From the NCBI RefSeq assembly GCF_035994945.1, contig NZ_CP108677.1, forward strand, positions 6,138,001-6,202,000: a stretch of 64,000 nucleotides of DNA, read 5' to 3'. A program made the position numbers and the translations under genes. Each line of letters begins with the position of its first letter. Within the stretch, counting starts at the first letter, position 1. The DNA comes from Streptomyces sp. NBC_01216. Its GTDB lineage: Bacteria > Actinomycetota > Actinomycetes > Streptomycetales > Streptomycetaceae. This document shows, in pieces, positions 8,907 to 19,100 of the stretch. Below the pieces are notes generated by a model. The model was not told the origin of the DNA, made no database searches, and worked only from the letters and a program-made list of their open reading frames with translations.

Positions 8907-9659
8907 ATGTCCGGCCACTCTAAATGGGCTACGACGAAGCACAAGAAGGCCGTGATCGACGCCAAGCGCGGCAAGCTCTTCGCGAAGCTGATCAAGAACA
9001 TCGAGGTCGCGGCCCGCACCGGCGGTGCCGACCTGGACGGCAACCCCACACTGTTCGACGCCGTCCAGAAGGCCAAGAAGAGCTCGGTTCCGAACAAGAA
9101 CATCGACTCGGCGATCAAGCGCGGCGGCGGCCTCGAGGCCGGCGGCGTGGACTACGAGACGATCATGTATGAGGGCTACGGCCCGAACGGTGTCGCGGTG
9201 CTCATCGAGTGCCTCACCGACAACCGCAACCGCGCTGCCTCCGACGTCCGTGTCGCCATGACCCGCAACGGCGGTTCCATGGCCGACCCGGGCTCGGTGT
9301 CGTACCTGTTCAACCGCAAGGGCGTCGTCGTCCTGCCCAAGGGCGAGCTGACCGAGGACGACGTCCTCGGCGCGGTGCTCGACGCGGGCGCCGAGGAGGT
9401 CAACGACCTCGGCGAGAGCTTCGAGGTCATCAGCGAGGCCACCGACATGGTCGCGGTCCGCACCGCCCTCCAGGAGGCCGGCATCGACTACGACTCCGCC
9501 GACTCCAACTTCGTGCCGACCATGCAGGTCGAACTCGACGAGGAGGGCGCGCGGAAGATCTTCAAGCTGATCGACGCGCTGGAGGACAGCGACGACGTCC
9601 AGAACGTCTTCGCGAACTTCGACGTCAGCGACGAGGTCATGGCGAAGGTCGACGCCTGA
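8907..9659 (+). CDS. yebC: YebC/PmpR-family protein
   Basis: The 250-residue protein starts [14 protein letters not shown], the standard YebC/TACO1 N terminus, and runs the usual family length with the conserved [19 protein letters not shown] segment. Family members have been described as transcriptional regulators. More recent work links them to ribosomes stalled on proline-rich sequences, so a translation role is plausible in this Pro-rich proteome. GAAGGAGA sits 8 nt before the ATG. In many bacteria yebC precedes ruvCAB, as here. Confidence 0.94.
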   Translation: MSGHSKWATTKHKKAVIDAKRGKLFAKLIKNIEVAARTGGADLDGNPTLFDAVQKAKKSSVPNKNIDSAIKRGGGLEAGGVDYETIMYEGYGPNGVAVLIECLTDNRNRAASDVRVAMTRNGGSMADPGSVSYLFNRKGVVVLPKGELTEDDVLGAVLDAGAEEVNDLGESFEVISEATDMVAVRTALQEAGIDYDSADSNFVPTMQVELDEEGARKIFKLIDALEDSDDVQNVFANFDVSDEVMAKVDA

Positions 9660-9695
9660 CACCGGACCGGATGCCTGGTCCCGGAGCGACGACGA

Positions 9696-9726
9696 CGGGC
9701 CGACGGGGACACACCCCGTCGGCCCG
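9696..9726 (+). terminator. Hairpin terminator after yebC
   Basis: A perfect 13-bp inverted repeat, CGGGCCGACGGGG and its complement, is separated by ACACA. It lies 36 bp after the yebC stop and before the ruvC promoter region. There is no U-tract, as is usual for Streptomyces terminators. Confidence 0.7.
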
Positions 9727-9806
9727 CCGCCGTTCGTGGGGCATTGTCGGTGCCGGCCGATAGCCTGCACGAACAGATCAGCGAAGACGGTCGAGGGAGG
9801 GGCAGC

Positions 9807-10343
9807 GTGCGCGTACTCGGGGTGGACCCCGGTCTGACCCGGTGCGGTATCGGCGTCGTCGAGGGCGTCGCCGGCCGGCCCCTCGCCATGCTCGGCGTCG
9901 GCGTGGTCCGGACCGCGGCGGACGACGACATCGGCCGGCGGCTGGTGGGGATCGAGCGCGGCATCGAGGAGTGGCTCGACCGCTACACACCCGGACTGGT
10001 CGCCGTGGAGCGGGTGTTCAGCCAGCACAACGTCCGCACCGTGATGGGGACGGCGCAGGCCAGCGCGGTCGCCATGCTCTGCGCCTCCCGCCGGGGCATC
10101 CCGGTCGCCCTGCACACCCCCAGCGAGGTCAAGGCCGCCGTCACCGGCAGCGGCCGGGCCGACAAGGCCCAGGTCGGAGCGATGGTGACCCGCATCCTGC
10201 GGCTCTCCGCCCCGCCCAGGCCGGCCGACGCGGCCGACGCCCTCGCCCTGGCCATCTGTCACATCTGGCGGTCCCCCGCCCAGAACCGTCTCCAGCAGGC
10301 GGTCGCCCAGCACGCCTCCGCAGTGAAAGGCCGGACCCGATGA
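9807..10343 (+). CDS. ruvC: Holliday junction endonuclease RuvC
   Basis: The 178-residue protein is the RNase H-fold resolvase that cleaves Holliday junctions with RuvAB. The acidic catalytic residues are visible in LGVDPG near the N terminus, AVERVF in the middle and DAADALA near the C terminus. The GTG at 9807 is preceded by GAGGGAGG. An upstream in-frame start at 9744 would lack a ribosome binding site. The stop overlaps the ruvA ATG (ATGA). A possible -10, TAGCCT, is at 9761-9766. Confidence 0.95.
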   Translation: MRVLGVDPGLTRCGIGVVEGVAGRPLAMLGVGVVRTAADDDIGRRLVGIERGIEEWLDRYTPGLVAVERVFSQHNVRTVMGTAQASAVAMLCASRRGIPVALHTPSEVKAAVTGSGRADKAQVGAMVTRILRLSAPPRPADAADALALAICHIWRSPAQNRLQQAVAQHASAVKGRTR

Positions 10344-10972
10344 TCGCCTTTGTGAGCGGCCGGGTGGCCGCCCTCGCCCCCACCACGGCCGTGATCGAGG
10401 TCGGCGGCGTCGGCATGGCCGTGCAGTGCGCGCCGAACACCCTCGCGGAACTGAGGACCGGTCAGGAAGCGCGCCTCGCCACCTCCTTGGTGGTCCGGGA
10501 GGACTCCCTCACGCTGTACGGCTTCGCGGACGACGACGAGCGGCAGGTATTCGAACTCCTGCAGACCGCCAGCGGCGTCGGCCCCCGCCTCGCCCAGGCC
10601 ATGCTCGGCGTGCACAGCCCCGACGCCCTGCGCCTCGCCGTCTCCACCGGTGACGAGAAGGCGCTGACCGCCGTCCCCGGCATCGGCAAGAAGGGAGCCC
10701 AGAAGCTGCTCCTCGAACTCAAGGACAAGCTCGGCACCCCGCTGGGCAGCGGCGGCACGGCCGGTGCGCGGCCCCCCGCGGTGTCCGGGCCGCCGCCGTG
10801 GACCGAGCAGCTGACGGCCGCGCTGATCGGTCTCGGATACGCCTCCCGCGAGGCGGAGGAGGCGGTGACGGCGGTGACGCCACAGGCCGAGGCGTCCCTC
10901 GCCGCGTCCGGTGCCGCGCCCGTACCGCAGCTGCTGCGGGCCGCCCTCCAGACGCTCAACCGCGCCCGCTAG
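10340..10972 (+). CDS. ruvA: Holliday junction branch migration protein RuvA
   Basis: The 210-residue protein has the N-terminal OB-fold start [10 protein letters not shown] and two helix-hairpin-helix motifs, [10 protein letters not shown] and [10 protein letters not shown], that grip junction DNA. The C-terminal domain III, which contacts RuvB, follows a Gly/Pro linker. It overlaps ruvC by 4 nt. A 114-bp gap separates it from ruvB. Confidence 0.95.
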   Translation: MIAFVSGRVAALAPTTAVIEVGGVGMAVQCAPNTLAELRTGQEARLATSLVVREDSLTLYGFADDDERQVFELLQTASGVGPRLAQAMLGVHSPDALRLAVSTGDEKALTAVPGIGKKGAQKLLLELKDKLGTPLGSGGTAGARPPAVSGPPPWTEQLTAALIGLGYASREAEEAVTAVTPQAEASLAASGAAPVPQLLRAALQTLNRAR

Positions 10973-11086
10973 GGTCCCTCGTCCGGATCGGACGGCGCCG
11001 CACGCACCGGTCGGTCGGGACGCCCCCGCGCCCGGCGGCCGTCCGCCGCCCGGCCGACCACCGCACCACACGAGAAGGCAGACACC

Positions 11087-12166
11087 GTGAACTGGGACGA
11101 CGAGACGGACCCGGCAGCCGAGGACCGGATCGTCGGCGCCTCGGCCGAAGGCGACGACCAGGCCGTCGAGGCGGCTCTGCGCCCCAAGGACCTCGGCGAG
11201 TTCGTGGGCCAGGAGAAGGTCCGCCAGCAGCTCGACCTGGTCCTCAAGGCGGCCCGGCAGCGCGGTGCGACCGCCGACCACGTGCTGCTCTCCGGCGCCC
11301 CCGGCCTCGGCAAGACCACCCTGTCGATGATCATCGCGGCCGAGATGAACGCCCCGATCCGGATCACCTCGGGCCCCGCCATCCAGCACGCCGGCGACCT
11401 CGCCGCCATCCTCTCCTCCCTCCAGGAGGGCGAGATCCTCTTCCTGGACGAGATCCACCGCATGTCCCGGCCCGCCGAGGAGATGCTCTACATGGCGATG
11501 GAGGACTTCCGCGTCGACGTCATCGTCGGCAAGGGTCCGGGCGCCACCGCCATCCCGCTGGAACTGCCGCCCTTCACCCTGGTCGGCGCCACCACCCGCG
11601 CGGGCCTGCTGCCACCCCCGCTGCGCGACCGCTTCGGCTTCACCGGTCACATGGAGTTCTACGAACCGGCCGAACTCGAACGCGTCGTCCACCGCTCCGC
11701 GGGACTGCTCGACGTCGAGATCGACCCCGCGGGCGCCGCCGAGATCGCCGGCCGCTCCCGCGGCACGCCGCGCATCGCCAACCGGCTCCTGCGCCGGGTC
11801 CGCGACTACGCCCAGGTCAAGGCGGACGGAGTGATCACCGCCGCGATCGCCGCAGCCGCCCTCGCCGTCTACGAGGTCGACAGCCGCGGCCTCGACCGCC
11901 TCGACCACGCCGTCCTGCGGGCGCTGCTCAAGCTCTTCGGCGGCGGACCGGTCGGTCTCTCCACCCTCGCGGTCGCGGTCGGGGAGGAACGCGAGACGGT
12001 CGAGGAGGTCGCCGAGCCCTTCCTCGTACGCGAGGGCCTGCTGGCCCGCACGCCCCGTGGCCGGGTCGCTACGCCCGCCGCATGGGCGCATCTCGGACTC
12101 GTTCCGCCGCAGGCAGGCGGCGCGGGCGTGCCAGGAAGCGGACAACAGGGGCTCTTCGGGGCGTGA
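11087..12166 (+). CDS. ruvB: Holliday junction branch migration ATPase RuvB
   Basis: The 359-residue AAA+ motor has Walker [10 protein letters not shown], Walker [10 protein letters not shown] and a sensor I region with [11 protein letters not shown] winged-helix DNA-binding domain ends at [17 protein letters not shown]. It drives branch migration of RuvA-bound junctions. The N terminus has an actinobacterial acidic extension of about 20 residues. The GTG at 11087 has AGAAGG about 9 nt upstream. The Gly-rich C-terminal tail ends GQQGLFGA. Confidence 0.95.
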   Translation: MNWDDETDPAAEDRIVGASAEGDDQAVEAALRPKDLGEFVGQEKVRQQLDLVLKAARQRGATADHVLLSGAPGLGKTTLSMIIAAEMNAPIRITSGPAIQHAGDLAAILSSLQEGEILFLDEIHRMSRPAEEMLYMAMEDFRVDVIVGKGPGATAIPLELPPFTLVGATTRAGLLPPPLRDRFGFTGHMEFYEPAELERVVHRSAGLLDVEIDPAGAAEIAGRSRGTPRIANRLLRRVRDYAQVKADGVITAAIAAAALAVYEVDSRGLDRLDHAVLRALLKLFGGGPVGLSTLAVAVGEERETVEEVAEPFLVREGLLARTPRGRVATPAAWAHLGLVPPQAGGAGVPGSGQQGLFGA

Positions 12167-12213
12167 CGGCGCGGACACTCGCCGGGCGAGGAACCACGGT
12201 GCGATGCTGGACG

Positions 12214-12243
12214 TTGTTCCATCGATGCGGACTCGCCTAGACT
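12214..12243 (+). promoter_or_regulatory. Promoter for yajC-secD-secF
   Basis: TTGTTC at 12214-12219 and TAGACT at 12238-12243 are separated by 18 bp, a good housekeeping (HrdB-type) promoter. It lies in the 165-bp gap before yajC and predicts a leader of roughly 80 nt. Confidence 0.6.
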
Positions 12244-12331
12244 CCGCCGATGCCGCCCTTTCCGGTCGGCGCGCCCACCCCCGAAGATCAGGCCGCGGCT
12301 TCTCCGCGACCGTGCGAAGGAAATCCGTCCC

Positions 12332-12808
12332 GTGAGCATCGTGACCCTCCTCCCCTTCATCGTCCTCATCGGGGCCATGTTCCTGATGACCCGCTCTGCG
12401 AAGAAGAAGCAGCAGCAGGCGGCGCAGATGCGCAACGAGATGCAGCCCGGCACCGGCGTACGGACGATCGGGGGGATGTACGCCACCGTCAAGGAGATCG
12501 GCGACGAGACCGTTCTCCTCGAGATCGCTCCGGGCACGCACGCGGTCTACGCCAAGAACGCGATCGGCGCGGTCCTCGAGGACGCGGAGTACAACCGCAT
12601 CGTCCACGGCGACGACGACACCGTCGTCCCGGACGACGCCTCCTCGCTGACCGAGGCCGCCGAGGCCACCGAGGCAGACACGACGGCCGAGGCCGCCGGC
12701 ACGGACACGGCCGCCAAGGCGGACCTGACCAAGAAGGTGGACGCCGCCGAGGCCGACACCGAGGTCGAGAAGGACGGCAAGACCGACGGCGAGACCGACG
12801 CGAAGTAG
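12332..12808 (+). CDS. yajC: Preprotein translocase accessory subunit YajC
   Basis: The 158-residue protein has one N-terminal transmembrane helix (about residues 4-20), the conserved RSAKKKQQQ stretch, then GTGVRTIGGMYATV, the YajC core. It binds SecDF at the membrane. After about residue 100 there is an actinobacterial extension almost entirely of Ala, Glu, Asp, Thr and Lys, likely disordered. Its position directly before secD-secF fits the usual operon. The GTG at 12332 has a weak GAAGGAAA upstream. Confidence 0.92.
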   Translation: MSIVTLLPFIVLIGAMFLMTRSAKKKQQQAAQMRNEMQPGTGVRTIGGMYATVKEIGDETVLLEIAPGTHAVYAKNAIGAVLEDAEYNRIVHGDDDTVVPDDASSLTEAAEATEADTTAEAAGTDTAAKADLTKKVDAAEADTEVEKDGKTDGETDAK

Positions 12809-12814
12809 TCGCGG

Positions 12815-12855
12815 CCGGGGACCGCGGACGCCCACCGGCGTCCGCCGGTCCCCGG
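12815..12855 (+). terminator. Hairpin between yajC and secD
   Basis: An inverted repeat of 17-18 bp with a single bulged base (left arm CCGGGGACCGCGGACGC, right arm GCGTCCGCCGGTCCCCGG) begins 7 nt after the yajC stop. It could terminate part of the transcription or stabilise the yajC 3' end, adjusting yajC relative to secDF. Confidence 0.5.
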
Positions 12856-12952
12856 AACGGTTGCACGTCTGCGGGGGCAGGTCCCCACACACACTTCGTG
12901 GCCGCACCGCGCACACCCCGCGCGGGACGGTTGGACAGGGAGAAACGACAAG

Positions 12953-14698
12953 GTGGCAGCACCGAAGAAGGGCCGGAGGCCGGCGGGGGGCCAGGGCAGG
13001 CCGGGGCGCGCCCTGGCACTGATCCTGATCGCCATGGTCGCGCTCACCGGCGGGATGTTCTGGTCGGGTCACACGACACCGCGCCTGGGCATCGACCTCG
13101 CCGGCGGTACCTCGATCACGCTCAAGGCGAAGGCCGAGCCCGGCAAGGAAGACGCCGTCAACGAGACCAACATGAACACCGCGGTCGGCATCATCGAGCG
13201 CCGTGTCAATGGTCTGGGTGTCTCCGAGGCCGAGGTCCAGACCCAGGGCCGCGAGAACATCATCGTCAACATCCCCAAGGGCGTCGACGAGAAGCAGGCC
13301 CGTGAGCAGGTCGGCACCACCGCCCAGCTGTACTTCCGGCCGGTCCTGACCTACGCGCCCTCGGAGCCGGCGACTCCCACCGGGAGCCCCTCGGGAACGG
13401 CGACGCCCTCCGCCTCCGCGTCCACCGCGGACGAGGGCGAGGACGACGGCAAGAAGGACGAGAAGTCCGCCACCCCGTCGGCGACCGCCTCCACCCAGGG
13501 CCGCGCGGTCTCCGAGGCCCTGAAGGCCCCGAGCCCGACGCCGACCCCCAGCGGCTCGGCGCCCCCCGAGGCGACCCCCTCGGCGGACCCCGCCACCGCG
13601 GCGCTCCAGCAGAAGTTCACCGAGCTGAACTGCCTCGATCCCAAGCAGCGCGCCGCCGTCGGTGAGGGCGTCAAGCCCGAGGACACCACCGTCGCCTGTG
13701 GCAAGAACGCCATCGGTCAGTGGGAGAAGTACATCCTCGGCCCGGCCGAGGTCGAGGGCAAGGACGTCGACGACGCCAAGGGCGTCTTCGACCAGCAGCG
13801 CGGCATGTGGATCGTCACCATGGACTTCACGGGCAGCGGCTCGAAGAAGTTCCAGCAGATCACCAGCAAGCTCTCGCAGCAGCAGGAGCCCCAGAACCAG
13901 TTCGCGATCGTGCTGGACGGCGAGGTCGTCTCCGCGCCGTCCGTGCGCCAGACGCTGAGCGCCAGCGCCGAGATCTCGGGCAGCTTCACCCAGAGCTCCG
14001 CCCAGGACCTGGGCAACATCCTGTCCTACGGAGCGCTGCCGCTGTCCTTCGACACGCAGAGCGTGACGACCGTGACCGCCGCCCTCGGTGGCGAGCAGCT
14101 GGAGGCCGGTCTCATCGCCGGCGCGATCGGCCTGGCCCTGGTCATCCTCTACCTGGTCGTCTACTACCGCGGCTTGTCGCTGGTCGCCCTGCTGAGCCTC
14201 ATGGTCTCGGCGATCCTCACCTACGTGATCATGGCCCTGCTCGGCCCGGCCATCGGCTTCGCGCTGAACCTGCCGGCGGTGTGTGGCGCCATCGTGGCCA
14301 TCGGAATCACCGCGGACTCGTTCATCGTCTACTTCGAACGCATCCGCGACGAGATCCGCGAGGGACGGACGCTCCGCCCCGCCGTCGAGCGCGCCTGGCC
14401 CCGTGCCCGTCGCACGATCCTGGTGTCCGACTTCGTGTCGTTCCTCGCCGCCGCGGTGCTCTTCGTCGTCACCGTCGGCAAGGTCCAGGGCTTCGCCTTC
14501 ACGCTCGGCCTGACGACGCTGCTCGACGTGGTCGTGGTGTTCCTGTTCACCAAGCCGATCATGACGTTGCTGGCCCGCACCAAGTTCTTCGGCGACGGCC
14601 ACGCATGGTCCGGACTGGACCCGAAGCGGCTCGGCGCCAAGCCGCCACTGCGTCGCTCCCGCCGTACCACCGCCACCATCGACCCGAAGGAGGCGTGA
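12953..14698 (+). CDS. secD: Protein translocase subunit SecD
   Basis: The 581-residue RND-family protein has an N-terminal transmembrane helix, the D1 motif region GIDLAGGTSITLKA, the large extracytoplasmic P1 domain, and five C-terminal transmembrane helices from about residue 385 that include the SFIVYFERIRDE loop. With SecF it uses the proton gradient to pull translocated proteins outward. An insertion of about 80 residues at roughly 138-218 is low-complexity Ser/Thr/Pro/Ala/Glu and is absent from short SecD proteins. The GTG at 12953 follows AGGGAGAA. The stop is 1 nt from secF, whose ribosome binding site AAGGAGG lies inside the secD end. Confidence 0.95.
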   Translation: MAAPKKGRRPAGGQGRPGRALALILIAMVALTGGMFWSGHTTPRLGIDLAGGTSITLKAKAEPGKEDAVNETNMNTAVGIIERRVNGLGVSEAEVQTQGRENIIVNIPKGVDEKQAREQVGTTAQLYFRPVLTYAPSEPATPTGSPSGTATPSASASTADEGEDDGKKDEKSATPSATASTQGRAVSEALKAPSPTPTPSGSAPPEATPSADPATAALQQKFTELNCLDPKQRAAVGEGVKPEDTTVACGKNAIGQWEKYILGPAEVEGKDVDDAKGVFDQQRGMWIVTMDFTGSGSKKFQQITSKLSQQQEPQNQFAIVLDGEVVSAPSVRQTLSASAEISGSFTQSSAQDLGNILSYGALPLSFDTQSVTTVTAALGGEQLEAGLIAGAIGLALVILYLVVYYRGLSLVALLSLMVSAILTYVIMALLGPAIGFALNLPAVCGAIVAIGITADSFIVYFERIRDEIREGRTLRPAVERAWPRARRTILVSDFVSFLAAAVLFVVTVGKVQGFAFTLGLTTLLDVVVVFLFTKPIMTLLARTKFFGDGHAWSGLDPKRLGAKPPLRRSRRTTATIDPKEA

Positions 14699-14699
14699 G

Positions 14700-15788
14700 A
14701 TGTCGAAGCTCGGCAATCTCGGCGCCCGGCTCCACCGCGGTGAGGTCGGCTACGACTTCATCGGGAACCGCAAGATCTGGTACGGCCTGTCCATCCTGAT
14801 CACCATCACCGCCATCCTCGGCCTGACGGTGCGCGGGCTGAACATGGGCATCGAGTTCCAGGGCGGCGCGGTCTTCACCACCCCGAAGACCTCCGTCTCG
14901 GTCTCCCAGGCCCAGGAGTTCGCGGAAGAGGCATCCGGCCACGAAGCGATCGTCCAGGGGCTCGGCAACGGCGGTCTGCGCATCCAGGTCGGCGGCCTCG
15001 ACACCGCGCAGTCGGACGAGATCCGCACGGAGCTGGCCAAGGACCTGGGCGTCACCGAGGACAAGATCGCCGCGGAGCTGGTCGGTCCCAGCTGGGGCGA
15101 GCAGATCGCCTCCAAGGCGTGGACGGGCCTCGTCGTCTTCATGATCCTGGTCGTCCTCTACCTCGCCATCGCCTTCGAATGGCGGATGGCCCTGGCGGCG
15201 CTGATCGCGCTCATCCACGACATCACCATCACCGTCGGCATCTACTCGCTCGTCGGGTTCGAGGTCACGGTCGGTACGGTGATCGGTCTGCTGACCATCC
15301 TCGGTTACTCCCTCTACGACACGGTCGTCGTCTTCGACTCCCTCAAGGAGCAGACGAAGGGCATCACCAAGCAGACCCGCTGGACGTACAGCGAGATCGC
15401 CAACCGCTCGATCAACGGCACCTTGGTCCGTTCGGTCAACACCACCGTCGTGGCGCTGCTCCCGGTCGCCGGCCTGCTCTTCATCGGCGGCGGTGTCCTG
15501 GGCGCGGGCATGCTGAACGACATCTCGCTGTCGCTCTTCGTCGGTCTCGCGGCCGGTGCCTACTCGTCGATCTTCATCGCCACCCCGCTCGTCGCCGACC
15601 TCAAGGAGCGCGAGCCGGCGATGAAGGCCCTGAAGAAGCGAGTGCTCGCCAAGCGCGCCGGCGCCGCGGCCAAGGGCGAGTCCCTGGACATCGACGAGCG
15701 AGCCGAGGACGCCGACGACGCGTCCGAGACCGCCGTCGTGGGCCAGCGTGCCCGTCGCGGAGGCCGGGCGCCGGAGCACCGCGGATGA
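14700..15788 (+). CDS. secF: Protein translocase subunit SecF
   Basis: The 362-residue partner of SecD has the N-terminal helix, the GIEFQGGAVF motif, a short P1-like domain and five transmembrane helices with the conserved GYSLYDTVVVFDS region. The C-terminal ~45 residues are a charged, likely disordered tail. AAGGAGG precedes the ATG with ideal spacing. The stop overlaps the apt ATG (ATGA). Confidence 0.95.
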   Translation: MSKLGNLGARLHRGEVGYDFIGNRKIWYGLSILITITAILGLTVRGLNMGIEFQGGAVFTTPKTSVSVSQAQEFAEEASGHEAIVQGLGNGGLRIQVGGLDTAQSDEIRTELAKDLGVTEDKIAAELVGPSWGEQIASKAWTGLVVFMILVVLYLAIAFEWRMALAALIALIHDITITVGIYSLVGFEVTVGTVIGLLTILGYSLYDTVVVFDSLKEQTKGITKQTRWTYSEIANRSINGTLVRSVNTTVVALLPVAGLLFIGGGVLGAGMLNDISLSLFVGLAAGAYSSIFIATPLVADLKEREPAMKALKKRVLAKRAGAAAKGESLDIDERAEDADDASETAVVGQRARRGGRAPEHRG

Positions 15789-16336
15789 CCGCCGGCACTC
15801 CGGACGTCGCGGATCTGCTGCTCAGCCGCATCCGCGACGTCCACGACCACCCGAAGCCGGGCGTGCTGTTCAAGGACATCACCCCGCTGCTCGCGGACCC
15901 GGTGGCGTTCACCGCGTTGACCGACACACTCGCCACGCTGTGCGCCACGCACGGCGCGACGAAGATCGTCGGACTGGAGGCGCGCGGCTTCATCCTCGGC
16001 GCCCCGGTCGCCGTCCACGCGGGCCTGGGCTTCATCCCGGTCCGCAAGGCGGGCAAGCTCCCCGGAGCGACGCTGCGGCAGGCGTACGAGCTGGAGTACG
16101 GCACCGCCGAGATCGAGGTGCACGCCGGGGACCTGGCCGCGGGCGACCGCGTCATGGTCATCGACGACGTGCTCGCCACCGGCGGCACCGCCGAGGCGTC
16201 GATCGAGCTGATCCGACGGGCGGGTGCCGAGGTCGCGGGCGTCGCGGTGCTCATGGAGCTCGGTTTCCTGCCGGGCCGTGCCCGGCTGGAGCCGGCCCTG
16301 CGCGGCGCGCCGCTGGAGGCGCTGATCACGGTCTGA
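15785..16336 (+). CDS. apt: Adenine phosphoribosyltransferase
   Basis: The 183-residue type I phosphoribosyltransferase has the PRPP-binding loop VMVIDDVLATGGTAEA and the adenine-side GLEARGFILGAPVA. It salvages adenine to AMP. The secDF-apt-relA order is a known Streptomyces arrangement and links purine salvage to ppGpp metabolism by location. It overlaps secF by 4 nt and is followed by a strong hairpin. Confidence 0.95.
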   Translation: MTAGTPDVADLLLSRIRDVHDHPKPGVLFKDITPLLADPVAFTALTDTLATLCATHGATKIVGLEARGFILGAPVAVHAGLGFIPVRKAGKLPGATLRQAYELEYGTAEIEVHAGDLAAGDRVMVIDDVLATGGTAEASIELIRRAGAEVAGVAVLMELGFLPGRARLEPALRGAPLEALITV

Positions 16337-16363
16337 CCACCGCGCGGACCATCGCCGTGTGAT

Positions 16364-16399
16364 GCGGGGCGCCCCGGGGATTCCCCCGGGGCGCCCCGC
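16364..16399 (+). terminator. Hairpin terminator after apt
   Basis: A perfect 16-bp inverted repeat, GCGGGGCGCCCCGGGG with its complement, has an ATTC loop. It begins 27 bp after the apt stop and separates the sec-apt operon from relA. Confidence 0.75.
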
Positions 16400-16545
16400 C
16401 TGTCTTTCCGCTCTGTCCTGGTATGCGCAGGTCCGGCGCGTGGCGGCCGTCTCACGGACCACGCGCGTGAGCAGGGCGGCTCCCGGGTCGATACCATGGC
16501 CTTTCCGGGCCTGACCGGGGACCCGGCACCGCACGAGGAGCGCTC

Positions 16546-19020
16546 TTGCCAGACGAGGCCCAGCCACTCTCCGCCGCGCAGCCCGACCAGCAGGCCGAGA
16601 AGGCCGAGACGGCCGCCGCGGGGTCGGGCACGCCCCAGGACGAGCCGGCGGAGAACAAGCCCAGGCCGGCGGCCCCCGCCCCGGCCTCCGCTCCCAAGCC
16701 CGCCCCGGCCCCGCCGGCCCGCTCGGGTGGCTCCTCCAACCGCGTGCGTGCCCGCCTGGCCCGGCTGGGCGTCCAGCGCTCCTCCCCGTACAACCCGGTC
16801 CTGGAACCGCTGCTGCGGATCCTGCGCTCCAACGACCCGAAGATCGAGACGGCCACCCTGCGCCAGGTCGAGCGGGCCTACCAGGTCGCCGAGCGCTGGC
16901 ACCGCGGACAGAAGCGCAAGAGCGGCGACCCGTACATCACGCACCCGCTCGCCGTCACCACGATCCTCGCCGAGCTCGGCATGGACCCGGCCACCCTGAT
17001 GGCCGGTCTGCTCCACGACACCGTCGAGGACACCGAGTACGGCCTGGACACCCTGCGCCGCGACTTCGGCGACCAGGTCGCCCTGCTCGTGGACGGCGTC
17101 ACCAAGCTGGACAAGGTCAAGTTCGGCGAGGCCGCCCAGGCGGAGACCGTCCGCAAGATGGTCGTCGCCATGGCCAAGGACCCGCGCGTCCTGGTCATCA
17201 AGCTCGCCGACCGGCTGCACAACATGCGCACCATGCGCTACCTCAAGCGGGAGAAGCAGGAGAAGAAGGCCCGCGAGACCCTCGAGATCTACGCGCCCCT
17301 GGCCCACCGGCTGGGCATGAACACCATCAAGTGGGAGCTGGAGGACCTCGCCTTCGCGATCCTCTACCCCAAGATGTACGACGAGATCGTCCGGCTCGTC
17401 GCGGAGCGCGCGCCCAAGCGCGACGAGTACCTGGCCATAGTGACCGACGAGGTACAGGCCGACCTGAGGGCCGCCCGCATCAAGGCCACCGTCACCGGCC
17501 GGCCGAAGCACTACTACAGCGTCTACCAGAAGATGATCGTCCGCGGCCGTGACTTCGCGGAGATCTACGACCTGGTCGGCATCCGCGTCCTGGTGGACAC
17601 CGTCCGCGACTGCTACGCGGCGCTCGGCACGGTCCACGCGCGATGGAACCCGGTCCCCGGCCGGTTCAAGGACTACATCGCGATGCCGAAGTTCAACATG
17701 TACCAGTCGCTGCACACGACCGTCATCGGACCCAACGGCAAGCCCGTCGAGCTGCAGATCCGCACCTTCGACATGCACCGCCGGGCCGAGTACGGCATCG
17801 CCGCCCACTGGAAGTACAAGCAGGAGGCCGTCGCCGGCGCCTCCAAGGTCCGCGCCGAAGTACCGAAGAGGACCGGCAAGGACGACCACCTCAACGACAT
17901 GGCGTGGCTGCGCCAGCTGCTCGACTGGCAGAAGGAGACCGAGGACCCCGGCGAGTTCCTGGAGTCGCTGCGCTTCGACCTGTCGCGCAACGAGGTCTTC
18001 GTCTTCACCCCCAAGGGCGACGTGATAGCGCTGCCCGCCGGAGCCACCCCCGTCGACTTCTCCTACGCCGTCCACACCGAGGTCGGCCACCGCACCATAG
18101 GCGCGCGGGTCAACGGGCGGCTCGTGCCGCTGGAATCGACCCTGGACAACGGCGACCTGGTCGAGGTCTTCACCTCCAAGGCCGCGGGCGCCGGGCCCTC
18201 CCGCGACTGGCTGGGCTTCGTCAAGTCCCCGCGGGCCCGCAACAAGATCCGCGCCTGGTTCTCCAAGGAGCGCCGCGACGAGGCCATCGAGCAGGGCAAG
18301 GACGCCATCGCGCGGGCCATGCGCAAGCAGAACCTGCCGATCCAGCGGATCCTCACCGGGGACTCGCTGGTGACCCTCGCGCACGAGATGCGCTACAGCG
18401 ACATCTCCTCCCTGTACGCGGCGATCGGTGAGGGTCACGTCACGGCCCAGTCCATCGTGCAGAAGCTCGTCCAGGCCCTGGGCGGCGAGGAAGCCGCGAA
18501 CGAGGACATCGCCGAGTCCGCGCCGCCGTCGCGGGGCCGCACCAAGCGCCGCTCCAGCGCCGACCCCGGCGTGGTCGTGAAGGGTGTCGAGGACGTCTGG
18601 GTCAAGCTGGCCCGATGCTGCACGCCGGTGCCCGGGGACCCGATCATCGGCTTCGTCACCCGTGGCAGCGGTGTCTCCGTCCACCGCAGCGACTGCGTGA
18701 ACGTGGACTCCCTCTCGCGCGAACCGGAGCGCATCCTCGAGGTCGAGTGGGCCCCCACCCAGTCCTCGGTCTTCCTGGTCGCCATCCAAGTCGAGGCCCT
18801 GGACCGCTCCCGGCTCCTCTCGGACGTCACCCGGGTCCTGTCGGACCAGCACGTCAACATCCTGTCGGCGGCCGTCCAGACCTCCCGCGACCGTGTCGCC
18901 ACCTCGCGCTTCACCTTCGAGATGGGCGACCCCAAGCACCTCGGGCACGTTCTGAAAGCCGTGCGCGGCGTGGAGGGCGTCTACGACGTCTACCGGGTCA
19001 CCTCGGCCCGCCGCCCCTGA
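16546..19020 (+). CDS. relA: Bifunctional (p)ppGpp synthetase/hydrolase Rel
   Basis: The 824-residue protein has an Ala/Pro-rich N-terminal extension (about 75 residues). An HD hydrolase domain with intact HDTVEDT at His157 follows, then a synthetase domain with RFKD at about 373, a TGS domain ([16 protein letters not shown]), a Cys-containing zinc-finger-like region (CCTPVPGD) and a C-terminal ACT domain. RFKD (the RxKD form) and the intact HD motif are the marks of a bifunctional enzyme that both makes and degrades ppGpp. The start is the TTG at 16546, supported by GAGGAG 6 nt upstream. A possible -10 TACCAT is near 16492. Confidence 0.95.
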   Translation: MPDEAQPLSAAQPDQQAEKAETAAAGSGTPQDEPAENKPRPAAPAPASAPKPAPAPPARSGGSSNRVRARLARLGVQRSSPYNPVLEPLLRILRSNDPKIETATLRQVERAYQVAERWHRGQKRKSGDPYITHPLAVTTILAELGMDPATLMAGLLHDTVEDTEYGLDTLRRDFGDQVALLVDGVTKLDKVKFGEAAQAETVRKMVVAMAKDPRVLVIKLADRLHNMRTMRYLKREKQEKKARETLEIYAPLAHRLGMNTIKWELEDLAFAILYPKMYDEIVRLVAERAPKRDEYLAIVTDEVQADLRAARIKATVTGRPKHYYSVYQKMIVRGRDFAEIYDLVGIRVLVDTVRDCYAALGTVHARWNPVPGRFKDYIAMPKFNMYQSLHTTVIGPNGKPVELQIRTFDMHRRAEYGIAAHWKYKQEAVAGASKVRAEVPKRTGKDDHLNDMAWLRQLLDWQKETEDPGEFLESLRFDLSRNEVFVFTPKGDVIALPAGATPVDFSYAVHTEVGHRTIGARVNGRLVPLESTLDNGDLVEVFTSKAAGAGPSRDWLGFVKSPRARNKIRAWFSKERRDEAIEQGKDAIARAMRKQNLPIQRILTGDSLVTLAHEMRYSDISSLYAAIGEGHVTAQSIVQKLVQALGGEEAANEDIAESAPPSRGRTKRRSSADPGVVVKGVEDVWVKLARCCTPVPGDPIIGFVTRGSGVSVHRSDCVNVDSLSREPERILEVEWAPTQSSVFLVAIQVEALDRSRLLSDVTRVLSDQHVNILSAAVQTSRDRVATSRFTFEMGDPKHLGHVLKAVRGVEGVYDVYRVTSARRP

Positions 19021-19052
19021 ACCGTCCCCACCCCCGGACGACGGCCCCCGGG

Positions 19053-19094
19053 ACTCCCTGATCACACGGGCCCTCGCCCGTGTGATCAGGGAGT
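19053..19094. terminator. Bidirectional terminator between relA and DUF349 gene
   Basis: A perfect 18-bp inverted repeat, ACTCCCTGATCACACGGG and its complement, has a 6-nt loop. It sits between the convergent relA stop (19020) and the DUF349 stop (19101) and can serve both strands. Confidence 0.85.
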
Positions 19095-19100
19095 GCGGAT

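Noticed and set aside
10259-14716. A 1485-codon open frame on the minus strand over ruvA to secD
   Set aside because: It is a shadow frame opposite well-identified genes, with low-complexity His/Asp/Gly-rich translation.
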